Shown here piece after piece: positions 1 through 5,038 of a stretch of 5,038 bases of DNA. The first letter of the stretch is position 1. Each line of letters starts with the position of its first letter. The stretch comes from Thermoplasmata archaeon (GTDB taxonomy: Archaea > Thermoplasmatota > E2 > DHVEG-1), in NCBI GenBank assembly GCA_030606465.1, contig JAUWGL010000079.1, forward strand, positions 1 through 5,038, given 5' to 3'. The position numbers and the translations under genes are program-made. The notes under the pieces are model-generated. The model was not told the DNA's origin and did no database searches. It saw nothing but the letters and a program-made list of their open reading frames with translations.

Positions 1-1
1 A

Positions 2-154
2 AGTGGTGGTCACGGAAGTGAAAGTAGCATATGGTCTGTAGCTAATGGTAGATTAACTATAATTGGAGAAAAATATGATTATGTATTTTCAAATGATGAT
101 ACTTGCCTTACTTTAACAACCGATGAGGAAACAATTGTAATAAACAAAACTTAG
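2..154 (+). CDS. C-terminal fragment of a small beta-rich protein, function unknown
   Basis: The frame is open from the left edge of the window to a TAG stop, giving 50 residues; the start lies outside. The visible part contains SxW, then NGRLTIIGEKYDYVFSN, then CLTLTT and a short hydrophilic tail ending INKT. Alternating hydrophobic/polar residues with W, G, Y-D-Y and LTL spaced as beta strands resemble the end of small lipocalin-like, often lipoprotein, domains (DUF5640-type), but this is a resemblance judged by eye. The ending aligns without gaps over 14 positions with the decayed gene at 2557-2788 (YDYVFSNDDTCLTL against YEYTLNYNNNKLTL), so the two probably belong to one family. Cell location cannot be read from this fragment because the N-terminus is missing. 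The stop is followed by 47 non-coding bases and then kae1. Confidence 0.6.
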   Translation, partial: SGGHGSESSIWSVANGRLTIIGEKYDYVFSNDDTCLTLTTDEETIVINKT

Positions 155-170
155 AGTAAACCAAATTTAT

Positions 171-178
171 TTTATATA
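171..178 (+). promoter_or_regulatory. TATA box for the kae1-bud32-rdgB operon (leaderless start)
   Basis: TTTATATA is centred about 27 bases before the kae1 ATG at 202. Archaeal TATA boxes usually centre 25-27 bases before the transcription start, so transcription should begin at or within a base or two of the ATG. No Shine-Dalgarno sequence occurs in 179-201, in contrast to the clear ones before rdgB and top6A, which fits a leaderless message. An AT/purine-rich stretch (CCAAATT) lies upstream where a BRE would sit but is not a strong match. Confidence 0.6.
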
Positions 179-201
179 CCTCCTGTTTACAACACTAGTA
201 T

Positions 202-1197
202 ATGATATGCTTAGGTATAGAAGGAACAGCTCATTCTATTGGCGTAGGTGTTGTAGAAAACGTTAGCGGAAAATGTAAGGTTCTTTCTAATATGATTAAG
301 ATTTATAGACCTAAAAAGGGAGGTATTCATCCTCGTGAGGCAGCTAATCATCATGCTTTGTATATTGCTGATTTATTAAAAGAATCCGTTAGCAAAGCAC
401 AGGTGGATTTCTCTGAGGTTGATCTTATTTCTTTTTCAAAAGGGCCAGGATTGGGCCCATGTCTTCGGACTGCGGCTACAGCTGCACGGGCTCTTTCTTT
501 GTCGCTTAACAGACCAATTATAGGTGTGAATCATTGTGTTGCACATCTGGAAATAGGTCGTGGTACTTTAGATGATTGTAAAGATCCTGTGCTGTTGTAT
601 ACCTCTGGTGCTAACACACAAGTTATAGCTTTTGCAGAAGGTCGTTATCGTGTTTTTGGTGAAACACTTGACATTGGCATTGGTAACTGTTTGGATAAAT
701 TTGGTAGGACTGTTGGTCTTGATTTTCCTTGTGGACCACAGATTGAAAAACTAGCGAGTAAAGGTAAGAAATATTTGGAACTGCCTTACTCGATAAAAGG
801 AATGGATATAGCTTTTTCTGGTCTTCTTACAGCAGCTGAACAATACTATAAAAAAAATGAGAGTTTGGAGGATATTTGTTATTCTATGCAGGAGACAACA
901 TTTGCAGCTTTGACTGAAGTAACCGAACGGGCAATGGCTCATACTGAAAAAGATGAGGTGCTTCTTGGTGGAGGTGTTGCAAGTAATAGACGATTATGTG
1001 ATATGGTTCAGACAATGGCACATGACCGTGATGCACGTTTTTTTGTTCCATCTAAGGATTTATGTATTGATAATGGTGCTATGATTGCTTGGCTTGGAGT
1101 TCTGATGTACAATAGTGGTATACGTATGAAGGTTGAAAATAGTTTTATTGATCAACGTTTTAGGACTGATATGGTGGATGTGAGCTGGCATGACTAA
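202..1197 (+). CDS. kae1: Kae1, tRNA t6A37 threonylcarbamoyltransferase subunit of KEOPS
   Basis: Kae1 (TsaD/Qri7/OSGEP family, ASKHA fold) transfers the threonylcarbamoyl group from TC-AMP to A37 of ANN-decoding tRNAs within the cytoplasmic KEOPS complex (Kae1, Bud32, Cgi121, Pcc1). The 331 residues match the usual archaeal length. GIEGTAHS (5-12) is the archaeal N-terminal nucleotide motif. H111 and H115 in HCVAH, with D290 in IDNGAM, are the expected metal ligands. YTSGANTQ (133-140), GETLDIGIGN (153-162), FSG (205-207) and GGGVASN (256-262) form the rest of the active-site cleft. YTSGANTQ has Ala where SGGNTQ is common, a minor substitution. The ATG at 202 starts directly in the first beta strand and suits a leaderless message. 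The gene overlaps bud32 by 8 bases. Kae1 and Bud32 are one fused protein in several other euryarchaea; here they are separate. Confidence 0.97.
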   Translation: MICLGIEGTAHSIGVGVVENVSGKCKVLSNMIKIYRPKKGGIHPREAANHHALYIADLLKESVSKAQVDFSEVDLISFSKGPGLGPCLRTAATAARALSLSLNRPIIGVNHCVAHLEIGRGTLDDCKDPVLLYTSGANTQVIAFAEGRYRVFGETLDIGIGNCLDKFGRTVGLDFPCGPQIEKLASKGKKYLELPYSIKGMDIAFSGLLTAAEQYYKKNESLEDICYSMQETTFAALTEVTERAMAHTEKDEVLLGGGVASNRRLCDMVQTMAHDRDARFFVPSKDLCIDNGAMIAWLGVLMYNSGIRMKVENSFIDQRFRTDMVDVSWHD

Positions 1198-1816
1198 AAA
1201 AAACATAATCTATCGAGGCGCTGAGGCAGAAATCTGCATTGCCAAATATAAGGGTTTTAAAGCTATTCAAAAAAAGAGAATCCCTAAATCATATCGTATA
1301 AAACATATTGATGATCGCCTTATTTCGCTGAGAACTAAAGAAGAAGCTAAACTAATAACCGAAGCTCGTCAAAGTGGTGTTGCTGTTCCAATTATTTATG
1401 ATGTTGATCTGAAAAATGGTATCATAACTATGGAGTATTTAGATGGCAAACGAATAAAGGATGTATTGAATGATTTAAGTGAAGAAGAACGAGATTCTAT
1501 ATGTACAAAAATCGGTGAAAGCATCGCAAGGTTTCATAATAATGATATAATCCATGGTGATATTACCACTTCAAACATGATACTATCTAATGAGCAGGTT
1601 CATTTCATTGATTTTGGTCTCGGTGAAAAAAACAATGAAATAGAGGCTAAAGGTGTTGACTTACATGTTCTCATGGAGGCAATAGAGTCAACTCATTCCC
1701 AATACTCTAGTTGTTTTGATTATGTTCTTGAAGAATATAAAAAAGTGTTAAAAGATGATGCAAATCTGGTTATTAAAAAGATTCAGGAGATTGTAAAAAG
1801 AGGTAGATATAGATGA
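1190..1816 (+). CDS. bud32: Bud32, KEOPS small atypical kinase/ATPase
   Basis: Bud32 (PRPK family, RIO-like kinase fold) is the KEOPS subunit that contacts Kae1 and hydrolyses ATP to drive the t6A cycle. The 208 residues are normal for a stand-alone archaeal Bud32. In order: GAEA (10-13) replaces a P-loop; KKRIPKSYR (28-36) holds the ATP-binding lysine region; RTKEEA (48-53) supplies the helix glutamate; HGDITTSNMIL (122-132) is the catalytic loop with D124 and N129; DFGLGE (141-146) binds metal through D141; KGVDLHVL (154-161) follows; and the basic tail RGRYR is the conserved C-terminal tRNA/KEOPS signature. The ATG lies inside the end of kae1 in another frame. An in-frame TGA at 1181-1183 rules out an earlier start and shows that the two genes are not fused. 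A GGTGGATGTGAG stretch upstream may act as a ribosome site. The gene overlaps rdgB by 4 bases (ATGA). Confidence 0.96.
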   Translation: MTKKNIIYRGAEAEICIAKYKGFKAIQKKRIPKSYRIKHIDDRLISLRTKEEAKLITEARQSGVAVPIIYDVDLKNGIITMEYLDGKRIKDVLNDLSEEERDSICTKIGESIARFHNNDIIHGDITTSNMILSNEQVHFIDFGLGEKNNEIEAKGVDLHVLMEAIESTHSQYSSCFDYVLEEYKKVLKDDANLVIKKIQEIVKRGRYR

Positions 1817-2367
1817 AAAAAATTTATTTTATCACAGGAAACAAGGGAAAAATCCTGGAAGCGAGAAATAAGTTTTCAACTGTCGATATAGAAATAGTTC
1901 AGAAAAATCTAGGTTACCCTGAGATACAAGCTGATAAACTTGAAGATGTTGCCGGTTTTGGTGTAAAACATATACAAGAACGATTTAATGAACCATTTAT
2001 CCTTGAGGATGCAGGTCTCTTTATTGATGTTCTAAATGGTTTCCCTGGTGTTTATTCCTCATATGTTTTTCATACAGTTGGCTGCGATGGTGTTTTAAAA
2101 TTGTTAAAAGGATTTAATGATGATAAAAGAAGGGCATGTTTTCGTTCTGTTTTTGCATACATGGAACCCAGGGGTAAACCTTTGTTTTTTACTGGCGAAT
2201 GCTATGGTAAAATATCCACGAAGATGTTGGGGGATCATGGTTTTGGTTATGATCCAATATTTATACCAGATAGTTCAAGTAAAACGTTTGCTCAGATGGA
2301 AACAGAAGAAAAAAACTGTTTTTCCCATAGAGGTAGATCTTTGAATAAATTGATTGAATTTTTTTAA
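1813..2367 (+). CDS. rdgB: XTP/dITP pyrophosphatase (Ham1/RdgB family)
   Basis: This is a cytoplasmic house-cleaning enzyme that hydrolyses ITP, dITP and XTP to the monophosphate and pyrophosphate, keeping deaminated purines out of DNA and RNA. The 184 residues equal the typical archaeal Ham1 length. TGNKGK (8-13) is the N-terminal triphosphate-binding loop. EDAGLFIDVLNGFPGVYSS (65-83) is the family signature with the metal-binding E65/D66 pair. RACFRSVFAY (107-116) forms a core strand. GFGYDPIF (143-150) contacts the base, and SHRGRSL (171-177) is the C-terminal signature with the purine-binding SHR. The start is fixed by the ATGA overlap with bud32 and a GAGGTAGAT ribosome site about 8 bases upstream (from 1800). 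Translational coupling with bud32 is likely. The link to KEOPS is probably shared housekeeping expression; no direct functional link is visible. Confidence 0.95.
   Translation: MKKIYFITGNKGKILEARNKFSTVDIEIVQKNLGYPEIQADKLEDVAGFGVKHIQERFNEPFILEDAGLFIDVLNGFPGVYSSYVFHTVGCDGVLKLLKGFNDDKRRACFRSVFAYMEPRGKPLFFTGECYGKISTKMLGDHGFGYDPIFIPDSSSKTFAQMETEEKNCFSHRGRSLNKLIEFF
2359..2365 (+). terminator. T7 run at the end of the kae1 operon
   Basis: Seven T residues encode the last residues of rdgB and run into its TAA stop. Intrinsic termination in Archaea mainly needs an oligo-T stretch in the non-template strand without a hairpin, so this is the likely end of the operon transcript. It also fits a new TATA box appearing right behind it. 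Confidence 0.4.
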
Positions 2368-2376
2368 AAACATAAC

Positions 2377-2384
2377 TTTATAAA
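2377..2384 (+). promoter_or_regulatory. TATA box in front of the candidate small RNA
   Basis: TTTATAAA, a near-consensus archaeal TATA element, begins 10 bases after the rdgB stop. Its centre (about 2380) is some 25 bases before G2405, so transcription should begin just in front of the GGGG that opens the stem at 2410. There is no open frame immediately downstream. In AT-rich DNA such octamers also occur by chance; spacing to the structured segment is the main support. Confidence 0.4.
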
Positions 2385-2404
2385 CAAAAAACCATATTAT
2401 TAAA

Positions 2405-2492
2405 GAACAGGGGAGTTTGGAATAGAGGTTATATGGTGCATCCCATTCCATTTCCTTGTTTTTTTCCAGACTTCCCCGCAGATTTTTATTTT
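2405..2492 (+). ncRNA. Candidate small structured RNA, family not recognised
   Basis: An island richer in G and C than the flanking DNA can fold into a long imperfect hairpin. Bases 2410-2415 (GGGGAG) pair with 2471-2477 with U2472 bulged, and 2416-2422 (UUUGGAA) pair with 2464-2470: 13 pairs including one U-G. Inside, 2433-2436 (AUGG) can pair with 2443-2446 (CCAU) around a 6-base loop, with a weaker AGG/CCU pairing between. A TATA box lies the correct distance upstream, and oligo-T (2483-2493) follows. No open frame of useful length occupies it. It is not a tRNA (no T-arm), and no clear C/D boxes are present. An H/ACA-like guide (AGA at 2480-2482 just after the stem) is conceivable, but no K-turn is evident. 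Caveat: the T7 run at 2459-2465 inside the stem could itself stop transcription. It may instead be a structured 3' end of the rdgB message or a short inverted-repeat element. Confidence 0.35.
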
Positions 2493-2493
2493 T
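2483..2493 (+). terminator. Oligo-T stop after the candidate small RNA
   Basis: TTTTTATTTTT follows the base of the 2410-2477 stem by five bases. Two T5 blocks broken by one A fit archaeal oligo-T termination, and the preceding stem would help if termination resembles the bacterial intrinsic kind. Confidence 0.4.
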
Positions 2494-2528
2494 AACGATG
2501 AAAAACTAGGTTCATAAACAATTAAATG

Positions 2529-2537
2529 TTATAAAAT
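2529..2537 (+). promoter_or_regulatory. Possible TATA box of the decayed small-protein gene
   Basis: TTATAAAAT matches an archaeal TATA element but is only about 24 bases from the ATG at 2557, which would give a leaderless message although a GGAG ribosome site exists at 2544-2547. A second AT-rich candidate, TTCATAAAC at 2511-2519, would place the start near 2540 and keep the ribosome site in the transcript. Which one was used cannot be decided from sequence. Confidence 0.25.
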
Positions 2538-2556
2538 ATGTAAGGAGAATGGGAAT

Positions 2557-2788
2557 ATGAAAAAATATTTATTCATAGTTATAGTAATTTTTCTCAGATG
2601 GAACATGTTTAATTAACACATATGAACTTGAAGGAACATAGTATATCAACAACGAAGGGCAACTAGTTATAAATCAAACAGATCCTTCCATTACTTTTAT
2701 TTATGAATATACTCTTAACTATAACAATAACAAGCTAACACTTAGAGATATTGAAACAGATGAGTTTCATGTCTATAGAAAACAATAA
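2557..2788 (+). pseudogene. Decayed gene for a small exported beta-rich protein
   Basis: A GGAG ribosome site (2544-2547) precedes ATG 2557, which opens with MKKYLFIVIVIF, a typical start of a signal peptide. The frame then runs into TAA at 2614. Shifting frame at the T5 run 2588-2592 continues it as FSDGTCLINTYELEGT, meets TAG at 2639-2641, and continues after it as YINNEGQLVINQ, then YEYTLNYNNNKLTL and HVYRKQ to TAA 2786. The TAG sits where a GTW motif would be expected, one base from TGG. Restored, the product would be about 77 residues: a signal peptide, a Cys that might be a lipidation site, and a lipocalin-like beta domain similar in its C-terminal part to the fragment at 2-154. Two separate lesions argue for real decay rather than one sequencing error. 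Function unknown; the family assignment (DUF5640-like) is by eye only. Confidence 0.6.
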
Positions 2789-2814
2789 TAAAAATAATTG
2801 TATTTTTTTATTTT
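2789..2814. terminator. AT-rich convergent terminator region
   Basis: On the plus strand, T7 at 2803-2809 followed by A and T4 lies just past the decayed gene. On the minus strand, a T5 run (A5 on plus, 2790-2794) lies 13 bases beyond the top6A stop. Both suit archaeal oligo-T termination and would separate the converging transcripts. The plus-strand T7 overlaps the top6A stop codon. No hairpin is apparent. Confidence 0.4.
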
Positions 2815-3905
2815 GTTATCCCTATTTCCGCCAGTTTTTCTGGTAAATATGTATCAGTTACATAGTCCAGACCATATTTTGCAAGAGCCTGCTGTTCAGA
2901 TTTCTTGCCCATTTTTAGTTGAAGTTTGATTTCTCCTTTCCAAAATGAATCCTGAAATCTTGGATCTGCAAGCTCACTTTTCAGGGCGTTTGTATCTTCC
3001 TTTGTTAAAATGTCAGTAGGTAGATCATAGTTTTCGATATCAGAGGGGGTAACACCAAGATACTGAGAGCCAGGTGTAGCCAAATATTCTGAAATATGCG
3101 CGGTTTTGATAGCACCATAGGCAACACTAGCAAAAATCCGGTAACTCCAAGGGTCACAATCCGTAAAAACTAATACGGGTATGTTTTTTTCTGTGCTAAG
3201 TCTTTTAATGAATCTCCTTGTTGATCTAGCAGGCTGGCCTTTAAGATGAACAAGGATTGCTCTATTTGATGTGTCGAAACCATTCTCCGCAAGTCTATCA
3301 AACATACCACCGGTTTCTATTGCTATTATAAAATCAGCATCAACGCTCTTAATCGTTATCTTCTCAGGTTCAACATTGTATGGAATTGAATACCCTGCAT
3401 CTCCTACATCATCTTGACAATGGATTTTCTTTTTTGTATTATTCCGGGTCATTTCTTCAATAGTAATATTTCCAATTACTCTTGCTCCGTCTTCTTCAGG
3501 TCTTAGTTTAAAATCCTCTCTCATACAACTCGTGATAACTTCTAGATCCTCTGCAAGTAAATTAGATTCCTGCTGTGAATGAAACTTTGCAAGATCCCAA
3601 CCCTCGGAGATATAATACATCTCTCTCAGAGTTGAAGATTTATTTACCTTTATCATTTCTTTAATGAAATCAGTCATATACATTGTCCTAAGAAGCATGT
3701 ATGCTCCATCAAGCGATTTCGCTGATCTTTCAGTTGTGTTTTTTCCATATTTCCAAACATTAAATTTATCATCAAATCTTATATTAGATTTAGAACGCGT
3801 AGGCAGATTAAGATATGGTATTTCTGATTCCTGAAAATCATTATAGATTTTTTTAGCAACCAAATCTATCTTTTTAATAACATCAGAATAATCCTTTTTT
3901 ACCAT
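2808..3905 (-). CDS. top6A: DNA topoisomerase VI subunit A (Spo11-like)
   Basis: This is the DNA-cleaving subunit of type IIB topoisomerase VI, an A2B2 enzyme that makes two-base-staggered double-strand breaks to relax and decatenate DNA; it is homologous to eukaryotic Spo11. The 365 residues are the normal archaeal length. The N-terminal winged-helix (CAP-like) domain carries [11 protein letters not shown] (93-103); by alignment with Spo11 the second Tyr, Y98, is the likely DNA-attacking residue. The Toprim domain has E197 in [10 protein letters not shown] (196-205) and D249/D251 in [12 protein letters not shown] (247-258), which bind magnesium. DPWS has Ser where DPWG/DPYG is commoner. The ATG at 3905 is preceded by a strong ribosome site, GGGAGGGTGAT, whose GGTGAT core (3917-3912) is 6 bases upstream. 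It lies 3 bases after the top6B stop, so the two are co-transcribed and probably coupled, giving balanced subunits. Confidence 0.97.
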   Translation of the reverse strand: MVKKDYSDVIKKIDLVAKKIYNDFQESEIPYLNLPTRSKSNIRFDDKFNVWKYGKNTTERSAKSLDGAYMLLRTMYMTDFIKEMIKVNKSSTLREMYYISEGWDLAKFHSQQESNLLAEDLEVITSCMREDFKLRPEEDGARVIGNITIEEMTRNNTKKKIHCQDDVGDAGYSIPYNVEPEKITIKSVDADFIIAIETGGMFDRLAENGFDTSNRAILVHLKGQPARSTRRFIKRLSTEKNIPVLVFTDCDPWSYRIFASVAYGAIKTAHISEYLATPGSQYLGVTPSDIENYDLPTDILTKEDTNALKSELADPRFQDSFWKGEIKLQLKMGKKSEQQALAKYGLDYVTDTYLPEKLAEIGITK

Positions 3906-3908
3906 CCT

Positions 3909-5038
3909 TTAATCACCCTCCCATTTATCCGCTCCTATGACATAAGCTGCATTTATATTTTCAATGTAAAGATCGTTTTCATCGAAATCTCCTTGCTCAA
4001 GACCAGCTAACTCAAAGCTAATATCAACTTTGTTAGCAGGAGGTATTGTGCCTAAATTCCATTTGATATAACTATTTGTAATCTTAGCAGGTTTAGGATC
4101 CACCATTCCTACAACAGCATCCTCAGGTATTACAGCATATAAGTTGAATTTCTGAGGATTACGCTTATAGTTTACCACCATAATCTTGCTCTTTGTGATA
4201 ATTCCCTGTTTTTCTTGTTCTTCAACAGAACCATCAATTAATGTTGTTTGAACTGGTTTTCTATCAGTTTTTTCATATTCAATAAGATCCTCAATCCATA
4301 CAACATCCATAATCTTAGTTATCACTGCTTCAAGAGAGGGCACAGGTTTATCTAACATATGAGCCGATTTCTTCGCAATCTCAGGAAGAATCTTTGTGAT
4401 AAGATCAAATTTCTCATGTGTTTTTTTCCGTCTAACTTTTTTAGATATATGTTTCTGAACCTTTCTAGCGCATTCTCTAAATGCAAGTTTAACTTCAGCT
4501 TCAATCTCAGGGACATCAGCTATTGCCTCTTTACTTTCTGATGTAAAAGGTATCATTGTTGATGATATGTGAGCTAAAAAAATAGCTGGACCAGTTGGTA
4601 TTCCTTTACCAGATGGTTGATCCAGACCATATCTTCTCCAATCAATCGATGAAATCGCGGATGTAATAATACAACCACCTTGCTGATATAACAATGGGAC
4701 ACGATTTCCAAAACGCATGATTTGAACAGGTTTATCCTTTGGTAGATTTCCACCATATACAAGGCCGACTTCCACCTGAAAAGGATTACCAGAAAATACT
4801 GAGGGCGGTCTAGATGCTGTAATAATAAATTCAGGAGAGATTTCTTTTGTCTCATGTTTCAAACTTCTTTTAATCAACGTTTCACCAATCGGTGATAAGC
4901 ATTCGGTTGATGGTGCCATGATCTTTATTTTCTTGAAAGCCTTGTGCAATGCTAGAAATTCTTCTCTTGACATCTTCTTTGGATCAAGTCCTCTATCCAA
5001 TTGTGCTTTTTCCAAAGCTGCTTTTGTAGTTCTATCTC
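3909..5038 (-). CDS. top6B: DNA topoisomerase VI subunit B, C-terminal part (partial)
   Basis: This is the ATPase subunit of Topo VI, which dimerises on ATP binding and signals to subunit A. The frame is open to the right edge, so the N-terminal GHKL ATPase domain (Bergerat motifs) and the true start are outside; TTG at 5015 is an internal Leu codon, with DRTTKAA readable before it. Counting from that codon: an H2TH-like linker, then STECLSPIGE (36-45), which leads into the transducer domain; RFGNRVPLLYQQGGC (101-115); and QPSGKGIPTGP (133-143), the switch loop whose K137 should reach the ATP phosphate. A long basic helix (about 170-200) follows. The last 110 or so residues (from KIMVVNYKRN to KWEGD) look like the C-terminal Ig-like domain known from Methanosarcina Topo VI-B. 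It is the upstream partner of top6A in a standard top6B-top6A order; the operon promoter lies outside the window. Confidence 0.96.
   Translation of the reverse strand, partial: DRTTKAALEKAQLDRGLDPKKMSREEFLALHKAFKKIKIMAPSTECLSPIGETLIKRSLKHETKEISPEFIITASRPPSVFSGNPFQVEVGLVYGGNLPKDKPVQIMRFGNRVPLLYQQGGCIITSAISSIDWRRYGLDQPSGKGIPTGPAIFLAHISSTMIPFTSESKEAIADVPEIEAEVKLAFRECARKVQKHISKKVRRKKTHEKFDLITKILPEIAKKSAHMLDKPVPSLEAVITKIMDVVWIEDLIEYEKTDRKPVQTTLIDGSVEEQEKQGIITKSKIMVVNYKRNPQKFNLYAVIPEDAVVGMVDPKPAKITNSYIKWNLGTIPPANKVDISFELAGLEQGDFDENDLYIENINAAYVIGADKWEGD

Noticed and set aside
751..942. 63-codon minus-strand open frame inside kae1
   Set aside because: It lies antisense to well-conserved Kae1 motifs, has no ribosome site and reads as low-complexity Cys/Phe/Ile-rich sequence, as expected from the complement of an AT-rich gene.
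2117..2344. 75-codon plus-strand open frame inside rdgB
   Set aside because: It is out of frame with the conserved pyrophosphatase signatures (GFGYDPIF, SHRGRS), and its product has no recognisable domain.
2410..2480. tRNA (acceptor-like GGGGAGT with ACTTCCCC)
   Set aside because: There is no T-arm GGTTCRANNCC, no D-arm/anticodon geometry, and the 3' side before the acceptor is a T-run. The pairing continues as a single long stem instead of a cloverleaf.
2495..2515. C/D-box small RNA (ACGATGA resembles a C box)
   Set aside because: The match to RUGAUGA has a mismatch, and no CUGA D or D' box follows at usable distance.
4359..4541. 60-codon plus-strand open frame opposite top6B
   Set aside because: It is antisense to the conserved transducer helix of Topo VI-B. 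Its hydrophobic Phe/Leu/Arg content is the complement of Lys/Glu-rich codons.
4574..4855. 93-codon minus-strand open frame overlapping top6B in another frame
   Set aside because: It covers the RFGNRVPLLYQQGGC and QPSGKGIPTGP region of the real protein in a shifted frame and shows no domain of its own.
5013..5015. TTG as the start of top6B
   Set aside because: The frame stays open to the window edge, and a protein starting here would lack the whole GHKL ATPase domain, so it is an internal leucine codon.

Overview
The window is archaeal chromosome: AT-rich, densely packed and housekeeping in character. Three things point to Archaea: a KEOPS Kae1/Bud32 pair, both subunits of topoisomerase VI, and TATA-type promoters with oligo-T stops in place of bacterial -35/-10 boxes and hairpin terminators. 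The Kae1 sequence (GIEGTAHS near the start, GETLDIGIGN in the middle, a VDxxW ending) reminds me of Thermoplasmatota, so a low-GC Thermoplasmatota relative (for example Methanomassiliicoccales-like) that kept Topo VI is my tentative guess. The lineage is inference and was not searched.

Layout, left to right. (1) 2-154, plus strand: the C-terminal end of a small beta-rich, probably exported protein of unknown function. (2) 202-2367, plus strand: a tightly overlapping three-gene operon, kae1 - bud32 - XTP/dITP pyrophosphatase. A TATA box sits at the right distance for a leaderless kae1 message, and a T7 run at the rdgB stop probably ends the transcript. (3) 2368-2807: about 440 bases with no intact gene. 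It holds a candidate small structured RNA (TATA box, about 80-nt foldable segment with a 13-bp imperfect stem, oligo-T stop) and then a decayed small-protein gene with a frameshift and an in-frame TAG. The C-terminal part of that decayed gene resembles the fragment at 2-154. (4) 2808-5038, minus strand: top6A and the C-terminal two-thirds or so of top6B, in the order top6B-top6A with a 3-base gap, converging on the first operon.

How the genes work together. Kae1 and Bud32 belong to the KEOPS complex, which makes the t6A37 modification on ANN-decoding tRNAs. The pyrophosphatase removes non-canonical purine nucleotides (ITP/XTP) from the nucleotide pool. Topo VI A and B form the A2B2 type IIB topoisomerase that decatenates and relaxes DNA. 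The two converging operons meet at AT-rich terminators around 2790-2814. Nothing in the window looks like a defence system, CRISPR array or complete mobile element. The least ordinary items are the candidate small RNA and the related small-protein sequences on either side of the KEOPS operon, one of them decayed.
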